Source: DASPRG01 sp963796125 (GTDB lineage: Bacteria; Nitrospirota; Thermodesulfovibrionia; Thermodesulfovibrionales; SM23-35). Taken from it: DNA of 53,097 bases. The translations under genes and the position numbers were made by a program. This document shows, one piece after another, positions 19,228 to 30,636 of the stretch. The DNA is taken from contig CAWCKM010000044.1 in assembly GCA_963796125.1 (NCBI GenBank), positions 1-53,097 on the forward strand, in the 5' to 3' direction. The notes beneath the pieces were generated by a model. It worked only from the letters and a program-made list of their open reading frames with translations, was not told the origin of the DNA and searched no databases. How positions within the stretch are numbered: the stretch's first letter is position 1; each line of letters begins with the position of its first letter.

Positions 19228-21214
19228 TTATATTCCCATATGCGGTTTTGCAGCCCTTTCAAGGTCCCGTCGTGCAGCCATATCCAGAAGGACCCTTTCC
19301 ATACCAAATCTTCCTGGTTCGTATTTCTTGAGTTTTAATGCCTCTCTCGCTTTGTCTATATAATCGAAGGCAAGAGCCAGTATCTTTTCAGGGTCAGGCT
19401 CAAAACGCAGAATTCCTTTAAACCGCTCAAACCATGTCTCTGTCATTATCTTTGTTACTTCCTCGCTTGCTCCGACCGGGGATTCACCTCCGAATATTAC
19501 GGGAACACCGGATGCTGCAAAGTAACATCCAATCGCTATCGCCTTTTCGGACATCCACTCCGGTGCTATACCAACGGCAGGCATGCCGCCTATTTCATCG
19601 GAGAGACCACCTTCTTCTGCCATGGCAGTTGCTATCGTCAGAATCCTTGAATTATCCACACAGGCACCGAGATGAAGAATCGGAGGAATACCGATAGCCT
19701 CACATACCTCCCGTAATCCCGGTCCGGCATTTTCCAAAGCCATCTCCGGAGTCAGATAACCTGCGGTTCCACATGCAGCAGATCCGCATCCAGTGGATAC
19801 GATCAAGACATCATGTTTAATCAATTCCATCGCAAGATATCGATGGAGCCCTGTTGCAGGGACCCGGGGATTATCGCAACCGGCAAGGCCGACTACTCCG
19901 CGAATTCTTCCAGCTATTATCGCATCATTCAGAGGTCTGAATGATGCCCTCCACCTGCCACCCTGCATATATTCAATGTATTCCTGAGAAAAACCTGCGA
20001 TGACCGGGAATTTATCGGTGATATGGCTCCCTTCTGCTTTTCTGTTCGGGAAGTTATCAATGGCGAGCTTGACTATCTCTCTTGCTATTTCTTTTGCCCT
20101 GTGCTCGTCGTACTGTATATGGATGGCACCCGGCATTTTTGCTTTATAAGATGTGGTGATTACCTTCGTATGGAACTTCTTTGAAAGTTCTGCTAAAGCA
20201 GGCATGATGCACTGAACATCCACGGTTAATGCATCGACAAGTCCTGTCATGATCGCAAGCTCCTGATTCGTAAACCCGCCTGCTGTTGGAATTCCATGCC
20301 GCATGAGAACTTCATTGGCTGTGCAGCACATGCCTCCAAGATTGATTCCCTTTGCACCTTTTGATTTTGCATAGGCTATCATTTCAGGCTCGGTTACCAC
20401 TTCTACGATCATCTCTGCAAGGGAAGGCTCATGACCGTGCACAACAATGTTGACTTCATCTTCCTTGAAGATTCCAAAGCTTGCCTCACCCTTTACCGGC
20501 TTTGGTGTACCGAAAAGGATATCTGTTATATCAGATGAGATCAAGGAGCCGCCCCAGCCATCGGCAAGGGAAACCTTTAAAGCGCACAGGAGGAGGTTAT
20601 CAGGGTCATGGTCAACTCCCATATTGGTACGGTGCAGCGCTTCTGCTATCTCACGGTCAATACCCCTTGGGACAATACCCCATTTTTTCCATCTCTCCTG
20701 GGTCTTCTGTGGAGCCCTCTTTATGTAATTAATTGCACCTTTTTGTCTCCCAAAATCATCAAGGAGTTTCAGTGCCACATCTCTCGCGACATCATTAACA
20801 GCCCTTCCGTTTCCAAACTCGATATCGAGTATCTCCGCAACCTTGTAAAGTTTCCTGACATCCTTTATCTGAAAATCCTTTGTTTCTCCATTGGCAACAG
20901 CAAGCAATACAAAGGCCATATCCCTTGCATGGTCTGAATGGGCTGCTGTTCCTGCTGCAGCCATTCTCAGAAAGATTTCTTGCTGCAATGGTAGGGAGTG
21001 TAGCTCCGCAGACTCCCCTTGCCTCTTCTTCAGCATTGGAACCAACAAGCCTGCAAGGTCCTACGTGACATATCTTGCAACAGGCACCGGTAGCACCGAT
21101 CGGACAGGGTTTGAGTCTTTCGGCCCTCTCAAAACATGTTTCCAGTCCATGGGATTCACCCCATTCTATAATCTGCTCTGCTGCCTCATTTGCACTCTTT
21201 ATTACCTTATCCAT
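19228..21214 (-). CDS. acsA: CO dehydrogenase catalytic subunit (one frameshift)
   Basis: About 660 residues, normal for the bacterial Ni-Fe CODH of the acetyl-CoA pathway (CO + H2O to CO2 + 2e- + 2H+). The N-terminus carries the B/D-cluster cysteines (CPIGATGACCKICHVGPC). Later motifs are MCCTANEVLMRHG, STGCGSAACGTAGY and HLGACVDNSRI, which contribute C-cluster ligands. The first frame ends near 20970 (TLPTIAARN) and continues in another frame with FLRMAAAGTAAHSDHA, a one-base shift. Start ATG 21214 has GGAGG before it. It partners AcsB in making acetyl-CoA from CO2. Confidence 0.93.
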
Positions 21215-21319
21215 ACAACCTCCAATCCTTCAATAAATTGGAATGGGAATTTGGAGCCTGCGAGATAAGCGTGATTTTTACTTTATATTCCTCAATTCGC
21301 ACTTCGCCAGTTCTCACAT

Positions 21320-23521
21320 TTATAACATCGGTTCCATTTCGAGCGCCGGATGCCCAACACTCGCAAGGAACTCTAACAGTTTCTCTGAATCTTCACATAT
21401 GGTCTCATCCGCTATTTTATCCAGAAGGTCTGGTACTCCTTCTTCAGCAGCTCTTTTATCAAATGCCTCTTTCAGGCTTTCTTTCAAATTTTTTGTCATC
21501 CAGACAATTCTTTTAATCCCACCATCACCATAAAGGAACTTCTTGCTGACAATAAAGTTCCTCCCGACACCCATAAATCCCGGGTTCTGTGTGCCTCCGC
21601 CAACGCTTCCTGCTAATGTAGAAAATTTCATCCCTATCGGTGTCATACCTGTGTGACCTCGCTGAACAATCATTACGCCGTTTGCTTCAGGGATGATAGC
21701 AATAATGCACTCAAAACAACCACAGGAGGTCATCGGATTTTCCATGATGGTATAAAGGTTCAGGGTCTCCACTGCCCCACCTGATGCCTTCTTCAGATAC
21801 TCATCAATGCCCGAATATCTCCCGTATTTTGCATCCAAGACTATCACCCTTTCATTATGGGCTGGTTTCCGCCTGTTGGGTCTATCTCAAATGCAGCCTT
21901 GCAGTCAAGCCAGTTGAAAGCGCCGCATAAGCCAAGCCTCTCGGGACTGACGACACATACATGGGATGGTGCAAAGGACTGGCAAAGGAGACATGAATAA
22001 AATGTATCAACTGCTTCGTCTGACAAGCCCGGCGACTCTATGGTCACGCTCCCTGTAAACATTTCTTGCTTCCTCCTGAAGTCTTAATACATCTGCTTCA
22101 TCTGTATAAATCGTCACCTGAACCTTGTCTACAATCGCCTTGAATCTGTTATGGGTCATGGTTATATTGATAATTCCGAGATGTTCGAGGGTAAATCCTT
22201 CTTTCTTTGCATTGTGGTTTATCCTTATCCAGTTCATATCCCTCTGGCCCATGTGCCATACGCCCTGTGCCTCATTGATATTTGAATGGATCTTTCTTTC
22301 GAGGACTGATTCGAAGTCCTTCTGCATCTTTCTTCCGGCAACATCAACAATGATTCCGAGGGGCATTTTCCCACCCTTCTCATATCGTTCCTTCCAGTTA
22401 TTGCCGACAATGATAACCTTACCATCCTCTATCTCATCCATTTCCCTCATTCTGACCCACTCAAAGGCAGGTGTCCGGTTCCCGCCGAACTCTATAAACA
22501 TGTCTTCCTTTCTTATCCTTTCACCTTCAAAGGCCGGGCCATACGCAACAGGTATCGGCGGCTTTTCAACAATAATTTTCAAGCCTCTTACCTCAATACC
22601 CTTCTGGACGATCTTGTCATAGTCTGACTCTTTATCGACCTCTTCATATATGCATACACCGGTTGGATGGATGACAGGCACATCTGTGTCGCATACTGCC
22701 GGGTATCCCATGTTGATTGCGCCGGCACCTGTTGACCACTTGATCATATCGAGTTCACCCAGGACCAGTGCAAAGGCGAAAACTCTGTCTTTTGTATATT
22801 TCAGATGACCCTTGAAATCACCCGGCTTCTTACCTCCAAAGATGAGGGATGCCCTTACAGACCAGTTAAGGGGATATATCGTATGTTCTGTATCAGGACC
22901 TACAGGAACTATCCTTGAATCCCATCCGAGTTCAACACCCTTTCGTAATAATTGTTTTGTAACATTATTGCCATTCACATGGCCTGAAAGGAAGGTGAGG
23001 ATGTTCTTTTCCTGAAGTTCCCTGACTATCTTGACAGCAGTATCATCATCAGGAGCAGCTCCGATGATAGCAGCAAAACCAGGCATTGTCCCGTCAACGA
23101 GCTGTATGCCTAAATTCCTCTGAATGGTATCGGTTATAAATCCGTTATATACATAGCCTGTCTCCGGGTCAGTAACCGGCTCTAAGCCATTGATATAACG
23201 TAATGCCATTATGATCTCTTCTGCAAAGAGCGTTGCCATGCCTGAATCGAGGGCTTCTCCCAGATAGGGCTTCCATAAGTGTTCTTCAGGTTCGGGATGA
23301 AGGAGTTCCTTAGCCATTCCAAGGGCGACCTTCATGTCACCCAGGGTCTTTACTGCATATCCTGTCATGGCGTATATCATGGGAAGATAAAATGCAGTAT
23401 CAGGAAATTCAAAAGTAAAACCTTCACCCTTTTCAGCAATTGTTTTTTCAAGCATATCTTCTGCCTGCAGGACAAGATTATGTGCGCCTCTGATAGCTGC
23501 TGAGGCTATTAGCTTAGACAT
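21320..23521 (-). CDS. acsB: Acetyl-CoA synthase (two frameshifts)
   Basis: Combined length about 730 residues, as in full-length bacterial AcsB. The first frame (23521-22007) carries the N-terminal domains. A-cluster cysteines are visible in later frames: CLLCQSFAPSHVC, LGLCGAFNWLDC and SCGCFECI. Single-base shifts lie near 22050 and 21845. The enzyme condenses CO, the methyl group from the corrinoid protein and CoA. AGGAGG precedes the start. It lies between acsC and acsA in the canonical cluster order. Confidence 0.93.
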
Positions 23522-23610
23522 CTCAACCTCCTTAACCGGGAAAAAGATTGGGAGTAGAAATAATTTTTATATTATTTAATTTAAAAAATTAATGAAAATA
23601 AGTCAAGAAA

Positions 23611-24960
23611 CTATCCTGCCCGAGCCCTCATGAATGCAGGTATTCCGTTTGCTTCTCTCGGGCCAACCGTTATCTTCCAGCCTTCAAGTTTATCCTCTAT
23701 CGAGCCGCTGAGGATTGCAACATAGCCTGGAATAACAAGCTCTCTATGACTTATTGCATTTTCAATTTCACTCTCTTTTATAAACTGCGCAATTTTTGCT
23801 GCTGTAAATTTTCCTGCTGCCCAGGCAGTAAGCACCGAAAGGCCCTCGCAATCCATGACAGCAAGATAAGTTGAGACTTTACTGTTTTCTATCTCTCCAG
23901 AGACGATGAAGTAGGTAAGGGAAAAGTTTGTTGTGATGAGGAGTGGCGAGGCGGGTGAAGGTTCTCCGATCTTATAAATCTTTTGTTCCACCTGCATCGG
24001 AACCTGAGGGTCTGTATAGAGGTTCTGCCTCAATGTGAAGAGGGCAAGGTTCTTCCATTTCTCGATGCTGCTGAGTACGATTATTGAGGAATACTTTGCA
24101 ACACCTATTGTCCCTATCAGTGCCTCCAGGAGACTATCCTCACGTATTGCAAAAGTAATGACCGGATAGCCGAGAGGCTTAAAGTTCTTTTTTATCGCTG
24201 CCCTTCTGATGAACGTATTATCTTTCAGGATGTCTTTTGCAGTTCGTGCCCCTGAGTCAATTACCATATCCTGGACACCCAAAGATTTGATCTTCTCAGT
24301 CAGGGAGGACAATGCATCAAGATCTCCTCCTGAGGCTGTAACTCCAAGGGTTGCCTTATAATTTTTTGCAATGTTTGCCATGGCGTCAGCATTTGCTGTG
24401 TTTGCGCCGAAAATAATTGGCTTTCTGTCCGAGAAGAGTTTTACAGCAGCCTCGGCAGCGTCAGGATTTTCGGAACAGATAATGACAGGAATTCCAGGGG
24501 CCTTTTGAGCAATGATCTTTGCAGCAGCCTCAAACTTTCCTATGTCATGAGAATCATTGCTGAGGGCAATGGCATCAATCCTGAGTTTTTGACCAACCCG
24601 TTCGATCTCAGCATTGAGAACTTCATCAAGTTTCGCATTCACAGCGTCTTCAGAGAGTGTATCCTTAATTTCGAGGGCAAAGGCACATGGATTTACGAAC
24701 TTTTTGTCGTGCCTGAAAAGAACCGTCTCCTCTCCCATCTTTACTGCCCTGTCACCTGTACCAAAAGTGATCGGCCTTACCGGAGGAGCAGATGCTTCAC
24801 CGAGTTTCTGTTTAGCCTCTTCAGAGACATCAGGGCAGGCATCGAGGGAGGCCTGTCTCTGGGCAAGTTTCATTGCAAAGGCAAGACATGTAGGGTAACC
24901 ACATTTCTTACAGTTTGTTTTTGGTAGCAGTTTAAATATCTCAACTCCTGTTAACGCCAT
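23611..24960 (-). CDS. acsC: Corrinoid iron-sulfur protein, large subunit
   Basis: A 449-residue intact protein. The N-terminal [4Fe-4S] motif is CKKCGYPTCLAFAMKLAQ with a fourth Cys in DACPDV. A TIM-barrel region (AIALSNDSHDIGKF) follows, and the C-terminal corrinoid-binding domain contains CEGLSVLTAWAAGKFTA. It carries the methyl-cobamide between AcsE and AcsB. ATG 24960 with GGAGAGAAG upstream. It stands between acsD and acsB. Confidence 0.95.
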   Translation of the reverse strand: MALTGVEIFKLLPKTNCKKCGYPTCLAFAMKLAQRQASLDACPDVSEEAKQKLGEASAPPVRPITFGTGDRAVKMGEETVLFRHDKKFVNPCAFALEIKDTLSEDAVNAKLDEVLNAEIERVGQKLRIDAIALSNDSHDIGKFEAAAKIIAQKAPGIPVIICSENPDAAEAAVKLFSDRKPIIFGANTANADAMANIAKNYKATLGVTASGGDLDALSSLTEKIKSLGVQDMVIDSGARTAKDILKDNTFIRRAAIKKNFKPLGYPVITFAIREDSLLEALIGTIGVAKYSSIIVLSSIEKWKNLALFTLRQNLYTDPQVPMQVEQKIYKIGEPSPASPLLITTNFSLTYFIVSGEIENSKVSTYLAVMDCEGLSVLTAWAAGKFTAAKIAQFIKESEIENAISHRELVIPGYVAILSGSIEDKLEGWKITVGPREANGIPAFMRARAG

Positions 24961-25045
24961 CTTCTCTCCTCCAGAAGAATTTCAAAGTTCTGAGCACTAA
25001 CATTTTAACCAATCCAAAAGATATGTAAATTCTAATATCTAAATT

Positions 25046-25987
25046 CTAAACAAGTTCCTCAATAACTTTTTCCACTGCTTCAATAGCCTTGGGGTGTCGC
25101 ATGATAAGGAACCCGGCACCTGCCAGGAGAAGAGCTGTCGCGGTAACAGCTTCCCAGGTTATTCCCCTCTCTTCTAAGGATCCCCAGTGGGGCAGGTCTG
25201 CTTCAAGGGCTTGAGTTTCTTTTACCTTCCAGACATACATCCCTATGTCACCTAACATGGGTGGTTGCATTGTTGTATCGTTCTGTGCGAGTGCAGCGAG
25301 TCTTATCCTCTCCATGACAGAGTATGTATATTCAAGACCGTATCCGAGAGCTGCGCACATCGGGTCTGTCATTAACCTTTCTCTCTCAAAACCCATCTGG
25401 ATAATCAATATGTTGAGTTGTTTGGAGAGATTTATATCAAGCTCTGACATTGCAATTAATTTGTGGTTATTCGCCATTGCAGCAGCGACAATGGTTTTAT
25501 AATTAGCTTCCTGGGCTTTCCCAATAATGCAGTTTTTATCTTTTGCAGCCTCGGCTGCTGCAACAAGGATAGCAGCATCTTTTTCGATATGGTTACTGCC
25601 GAGTATGATAAGGGGGACATTAATTGCGGCCAGGACATCCCTCACAGTCTTTGCAGCTTCCTCTGGTGAACGGTTCTCTCTGTCAGGGTGTGTTCCGATA
25701 AGCCGTAGCGCTATAGCTTTGGCCTTTAAGGTATTCTGGCAAAACTCTGCCCAGACAACCGGGTCATGGGATACAGATGCATATGGCTTTTGAACCGTTT
25801 CAGGCCAGTCTGCCGGGGGGATATCCTGTACCTCATAAGCTACCACAGGTCTGTTTGGTACTGTACCCTCAAATGCGTGGAAAGGAAGAACATTCTCTCC
25901 ACCGAAAGTAAGTGCTGTATCGCCAATGCCGAACTTTGGTGCACAGATTTTTCCAGGGTATGTCTCTGCTGGTGGTGTAAAAGCCAT
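25046..25987 (-). CDS. acsD: Corrinoid iron-sulfur protein, small subunit
   Basis: A 313-residue TIM-barrel protein with no cysteine cluster, the usual delta subunit. Motifs include LTFGGENVLPFHAFEG near residue 28 and LIILGSNHIEKDAAIL; C-terminal GDIGMYVWKVKE and LLLAGAGFLIMRHP are typical. It pairs with AcsC to hold cobalamin. AAGGAGGTT lies just before ATG. Intact frame. Confidence 0.94.
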   Translation of the reverse strand: MAFTPPAETYPGKICAPKFGIGDTALTFGGENVLPFHAFEGTVPNRPVVAYEVQDIPPADWPETVQKPYASVSHDPVVWAEFCQNTLKAKAIALRLIGTHPDRENRSPEEAAKTVRDVLAAINVPLIILGSNHIEKDAAILVAAAEAAKDKNCIIGKAQEANYKTIVAAAMANNHKLIAMSELDINLSKQLNILIIQMGFERERLMTDPMCAALGYGLEYTYSVMERIRLAALAQNDTTMQPPMLGDIGMYVWKVKETQALEADLPHWGSLEERGITWEAVTATALLLAGAGFLIMRHPKAIEAVEKVIEELV

Positions 25988-26005
25988 ATAACCTCCTTAA
26001 ATAAC

Positions 26006-26088
26006 AGGATTCAAGGGTTCCAGGATTCAAGGATTCCAGTAATTTTTATTTCAGCTCGAACCCTTGACTCCTCGAATCCTTGAACCCT
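26006..26088. repeat. Imperfect palindromic spacer between acsE and acsD
   Basis: Direct and inverted copies of AGGATTCAAGGGTT-like words fill the spacer. The left half reads AGGATTCAAGGGTTCCAGG and the right half GAACCCTTGACTCCTCGAATCC. It can fold into one long hairpin in the acs transcript, possibly affecting mRNA stability between the two genes. Similar low-complexity spacers (GAAATTAGAAATGAGAAATT at 19140-19190) separate other genes of the operon. Confidence 0.5.
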
Positions 26089-26093
26089 AAAAA

Positions 26094-26876
26094 TTACATT
26101 TCCAGGTACGAATGTGCATAAAGTGTCTTACCCATAATCACATTTATGGTTTTCACTGTTGGTATTACTTCATGCGGATCTGCTATGGCTGCTGTCAGTC
26201 CTTCGTACATGAGCAGTGATAGATAATAACTGTTCAGGATTGGTCTCAGGGGCTTTGGGCAACCATTCGACACGTTACTGAGACCGACTACCGTTTTCAT
26301 CGGCGGGTCGTTGAGTTCCTGAAACATCTTAATTGCCTTGATGACCTTCAGAGCATGGTCCTGAGATGTTGCTATCTGTAACACAAGGGGGTCCAGGTAG
26401 AGATCTTCAAGGGAGACGCCATATTCCATAGCCCGTGCCATTATCTCTGCAGCAATTGCAGCCCGCTCTTCTGCATCTGCAGGCAGTCCTCCCTTGCCGA
26501 CGGTAAGGCCGATTATCCGGGCATTGTATTTGGCTGCGAGCTCGAGCATCGGGAAACGTTCAGGGTCATTCGAAGTAGAGTTTATAAGGGGTTTTCCCCA
26601 CTGGTTATTATGGATCTTGAGACCAGCTTCTATTGCCTGGTAGTTCGTTGTATCAAGACAGAGTGGCAGCGGAACAACTTCTTGAATAGTGGTGACCATC
26701 CACTCCATCAATGACTCCCCACCGTCTTCTGCAGGGCCTATATTCGCATCTATCATACCTGCACCAGCCTTCCATTGAGCAATGGCTATATCCTGAATAG
26801 GCCCTTTATCTCTTTTCAGCATGGCTTCCCGAACTCTTTTGGCAATAATGCTTAGCTTCTCACCGATGATTAACAT
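26094..26876 (-). CDS. acsE: Methyltetrahydrofolate:corrinoid Fe-S protein methyltransferase
   Basis: A 260-residue TIM-barrel pterin-binding enzyme of normal length. Visible motifs are LIIGEKLSI at the start, AGAGMIDANIGPAEDGG, LPLCLDTTN, LINSTSNDPER and TVVGLSNVSNGCPKP. It transfers the methyl group of methyl-H4folate to the Co(I) of AcsCD. First gene of the minus-strand operon; the start is divergent to the regulator at 27247. No formyl-H4folate synthetase, folD or metF gene is in the window. Confidence 0.95.
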   Translation of the reverse strand: MLIIGEKLSIIAKRVREAMLKRDKGPIQDIAIAQWKAGAGMIDANIGPAEDGGESLMEWMVTTIQEVVPLPLCLDTTNYQAIEAGLKIHNNQWGKPLINSTSNDPERFPMLELAAKYNARIIGLTVGKGGLPADAEERAAIAAEIMARAMEYGVSLEDLYLDPLVLQIATSQDHALKVIKAIKMFQELNDPPMKTVVGLSNVSNGCPKPLRPILNSYYLSLLMYEGLTAAIADPHEVIPTVKTINVIMGKTLYAHSYLEM

Positions 26877-27003
26877 ATCTGAAAACTCCTTTTATCCCCT
26901 CCGAACTATTGAGGAAAGATTACTGTTATTAATACAGGAATTAAAAAATACCATAACTCCCACTATAAGGTAAAGATTTTTTTTAAGGGTAAGGAATTTT
27001 TTT

Positions 27004-27112
27004 CGCTCATTCTCGGGCTATCGCCCTCCGAGGCTTTTGCCTCTTTATATAAATATTCTTTTTGGAATATACGGCAAAAGAAACCGCTCATAATACATAT
27101 TCTGCCATATTA
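27004..27112 (+). repeat. Structured dispersed repeat, family R1, copy b (in the acsE-regulator spacer)
   Basis: Core CTCGGGC-TATC-GCCCTCCGAG followed by GCTTTTGCCTCTTTATA, a second stem ATATTC/GAATAT, and the tail ACCGCTCATAATACATATTC. It aligns with copy a at 3071-3180 including the tail. It occupies the middle of the 370-bp divergent spacer (26877-27246); apart from AT-rich tracts that could hold promoters, I see nothing else there. Confidence 0.75.
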
Positions 27113-27246
27113 TTACTGTTTATCGTATCGTTATGGTTAACCTGTATAGCGGAAAAAGAGACATTGCTTACATTTTTTAACAGGTACCTTGAAAAGATTT
27201 TTTAAAATTTTCTATAATTATGCTAAAGGTAACCGTTTGCCTACTC

Positions 27247-28504
27247 ATGAGCAGGGTATCATCAGGCATTAAGTGATTTCGACAGACTGATAGATTCACT
27301 CTATACCGGTGATAATGTTGTCTGGGAAGTCGAAGCAGGCACATCGTATGAGATATTCGTCCACAACTTTGTAAGGCAATCGTTAGCCGACGACCAGAAT
27401 GTCATCTATGTAAGTTTCAATAAATCCCCCCAGAGTATACTCCTCCAGTTGCGTGATATCCTGTATCAGGAGAACTTCGTGCTCCTTGACTGTTTCACTT
27501 CGGGGAAGGGGAAGAATGACAAAGCCTTCATGAAATTCTACGAGCAGAACCCGGACAAGCGGGTCATTAAAGTTGAAAAGCCATTCGATATATCGCATTT
27601 TACGGATTATCTGAATTCTATTGAAGACAGGTTCCCGGCATCGAAATACGTGTTCGATAGCCTTACAGGGATGCAGGACCTCTGGGGTGATGAAAGCAGT
27701 ACCTATAAATTCTTTACTTACATGTGCCCGCGCCTCTATGACCTTGGAACCGTTGCATACTGGATCCTTGAAAAAGAGGCTCACAGTGATACGTTCAAGG
27801 CAAATCTCAGACATATCACTCAGGTTGTTTTGGACCTCTATAAGCGGAAAGACAAACTTTATATCAAGGCATTGAAGCTTGATGGCCGCAACAATAGAGA
27901 GGCTTTCAAACCACATCCCTTTGAAATAGAAGGGAGGACAGTATCCATTAAGCCGGTTAAAAAGGAAGTGAGTTTTGAGGTTGGAACAAAAGTAAAGGAG
28001 TTGAGGATGAAATTAGGCATGAGCCAGAAGGAGCTTGCAGAGAAGGTTGACCTTACGCCAAGCTTCATCTCTCAATTGGAAAACAACCAGATAAGTCCCT
28101 CAATTCACTCTTTCCTCACGATATGCAGTGCCCTTGGGGTGAGTCCAACTGTTTTATGGGAGAGCACCAGAGAAAATGATAAGAACTGGTTGATAACAAA
28201 AGAAAAGGTATCTTCCAATCTTTTGCTCAAAGAGAAAGGTTTCGCTCTCTTTGGAATTACAAGGAATGGCAAAGTCTCGAGCAACATCGCAGTTATAGAA
28301 CCCAACACAAAACTAAAGAAGCACTTTCTTGCAGAAAAGGGAAAAGAACTCATTTATGTTCTAAAGGGAAATATTTCAGCAGTAATTGATGGCAGGGAAG
28401 AAATACTCCATGAGGGGGACTCTCTTTATTTAGAAGAAGATCTTGTATCTTCATGGAAGAATGAAGGCACTGATGAGGCAGAACTGCTTGTGGTATGTCT
28501 ATGA
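27247..28504 (+). CDS. KaiC-like/XRE/cupin transcriptional regulator (one frameshift)
   Basis: Starts MSRVSSGIK at ATG 27247, shifts frame near 27272 and continues DFDRLIDSLYTGDNVVW in the main frame. Residues 1-185 resemble a RecA/KaiC-like ATPase fold, but the P-loop is degenerate: GTSYEIF stands where a GKT is expected; YVFDSLTG fits the Walker B strand. An XRE helix-turn-helix follows (GMSQKELAEKVDLTPSFISQ), then a C-terminal cupin (ELIYVLKGNISAVIDG, LHEGDSLYL). It is divergent from acsE, so it may control the acs operon. The ligand is unknown. Confidence 0.75.
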
Positions 28505-28795
28505 GCATATCAGTGAGGCGGGTATTTTTGGTTCAATCCGGAAATACATCGCAGCAGGCCGGAAAGTGTACCAATACTGAAAGGGGGTGATAGAGGAGAA
28601 GTTATAGATTAACAGACCTGCTCGTAGTATTTCTATGAGCATCAGGTAGAACGATATTTTTTTGCCTTGTAGCTTTAGAAATACTTAATTATGATCCAGA
28701 AAATAAATAAATACTGAGCAGGGAAACAAAGGTATTCAAGACTGTAGAAAGTTCTTGAGAGGTAAAACGAAAATTAAGGAATAAGGAGGTGCTTT

Positions 28796-30362
28796 ATGAG
28801 TTTCAGTAAACCTAATTACAGCGCTGCAACACTCACGACAACCAGAGTAACGCCCGCTCCTGTATCAGGTATTTGTGTAACCTGTCTTGATGGGTGTGAG
28901 GGCCCCTGCGAGATTGGCCGGTCAGCACTCAAGGGGAAAGAGGTTATTTATCCTATGCCATTCGGGTGTAGTTACTGCCGGATCAGAAAAGGACTACCCG
29001 GTTGATTTTTCCCACTTTAATATTCAAGGTACTGCTGTTGGTGCCATTGGGATTGAGCCGGATCCGGATATCGCAAGGTTCCCGAGTGTGGATACCAAAA
29101 CTGCTGTTGGCAGTGATGGCAGTATCAAAATGGACTTCCCTGTTTTTACCGGTGCTATAGGTTCAACTGATATCGCAAGGATCAATTGGGAAGATGTGGC
29201 TGTCGGCGCAGCCATATCAGGAGTAATCGTTGTTGTAGGTGAGAACGTCTGTGGCATGGATCCGAATGCCGAAATCAAGAATGGAAAAGTTATTAAATCA
29301 CCGGAGATGGAACGTCGTATCAATGTATTCAAACAGTGGTATGACGGCACAGGTGGTGTCATTGTTCAGGCAAATGTGGAGGATACAAAACTTGGAGTAC
29401 CTGAGTATGTTATTGAAAAACTTGGTGTCAAGATTTTCGAGTTGAAATGGGGACAGGGCGCAAAGGATATCGGCGGTGAGGTCAAGTTGCGTTCCATTGA
29501 GAGGGCATTACAGCTTAAGGAGAGGGGATATATTGTTCTGCCTGATCCAACAACATCATCAGCCCAGGAGGCCTTCAAGGCCGGTGGTATCACCGAGTTT
29601 GAGCGCCATTCCCGCCTCGGCATGGTAGAGGAGGAGTCTTTCCATAAAGCAGTTGCATATCTGCGGTCCATTGGCGCCAAATATGTCACCCTGAAAACAG
29701 GTGCCTATCGTCCTGCTGACCTGGCCCGTGCCATTAAGTTTTCTTCGGATGCAAAGATCGATCTTCTGACAATTGACGGCGCAGGAGGCGGAACCGGCAT
29801 GAGTCCGTGGCGTATGATGAACGAATGGGGTATCCCTACAGTGCAGCTTGAATGTCTGACCCATCAGATGTGCGGACGGCTTGCAAAAAAGGGAGCTTAT
29901 ATTCCTCCGATCGCCATTGCCGGTGGACTTTCTCTTGAAGATCATATTTTCAAGGCCTTGGCTCTTGCAGCACCTTACGTCAAAGCAATCTGTTTAGGAC
30001 GTGCAATATTTACTGCAGCCATGGTTGGCAAAACTCATGGAAAGCTGATGAAAGAAAAAATGGATCTCGAGGGAGAAGATATAGAGAACGGCTATCTGAA
30101 ACTATTTTCGGTTGGTGCCGAGCTTAAAGAGAGGTTTGGTAAAGACTTTGCGAAGTTGCCGGCTGGAGCTATTGGTATGTATTCCTATGTTCAAAGATTG
30201 AAACAGGGACTCCAGCAGTTCATGGCAGGTGCCAGGAAGTTTGCACTTAAATATATTGACAGAAATGACCTTATGGCACTCACAAGGGAAGCTGCTGATG
30301 TTTCAGGAATTACCTATGTTATGGAAGCAGATGCCAAAGAGGTGGACAACATTCTGGGATAA
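28796..30362 (+). CDS. Glutamate-synthase-like FMN protein with N-terminal Cys motif (one frameshift)
   Basis: About 520 residues. The N-terminal Cys motif CVTCLDGCEGPCEIG suggests an Fe-S cluster. The frame breaks at about 28970 (PMPFG to VVTAGSEKDYP; one extra G in a GGG run). The body is the GltB-type FMN barrel: KWGQGAKDIGGEV, TIDGAGGGTGMSPW, IAGGLSLEDH and CLGRAIFTA. The Cys spacing of the GltB 3Fe-4S site (C-x5-C-x4-C) is not visible, so classical glutamate synthase activity is doubtful. AAGGAGGTG precedes ATG. It heads the plus-strand redox cluster. Confidence 0.75.
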
Positions 30363-30389
30363 ACTCTAAAAGTTAAGGAGGTATGTGAC

Positions 30390-30599
30390 ATGTTAAATTC
30401 GATATGTAAACATAATTGCAAGTCGTGTTTTGCACTTCCCGTCTGTGCAGTGACTGCTATAAAAGATCAGCAGGGATCAATCTATGTTGAGACAACAGAG
30501 TGTATCGGCTGCGGTTGCTGCAGAACTGCATGCATCACGTTCAGTCCTGATAAAGCCCTGAAAGAAAAGACGGTCGAATGGTTAAAGGGCGTGGGATAA
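30390..30599 (+). CDS. Small ferredoxin-like protein
   Basis: 69 residues with CKHNCKSCFALPVC near the N-terminus and CIGCGCCRTAC later, enough for two [4Fe-4S] clusters. GGAGG precedes ATG. It begins 27 bp after the glutamate-synthase-like gene and probably serves as its electron donor or acceptor. Confidence 0.8.
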   Translation: MLNSICKHNCKSCFALPVCAVTAIKDQQGSIYVETTECIGCGCCRTACITFSPDKALKEKTVEWLKGVG

Positions 30600-30636
30600 A
30601 ACATATTAGCCCGGATGATTTATAGAAAGTCTGTTA

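Noticed and set aside
21840..21860. TGA in acsB as a Sec codon
   Set aside because: The downstream AcsB sequence is in another frame, so a single-base shift explains it.
22125..22622. 165-aa plus-strand frame opposite acsB
   Set aside because: Shadow of the acsB codon pattern with no domain or ribosome-binding site.
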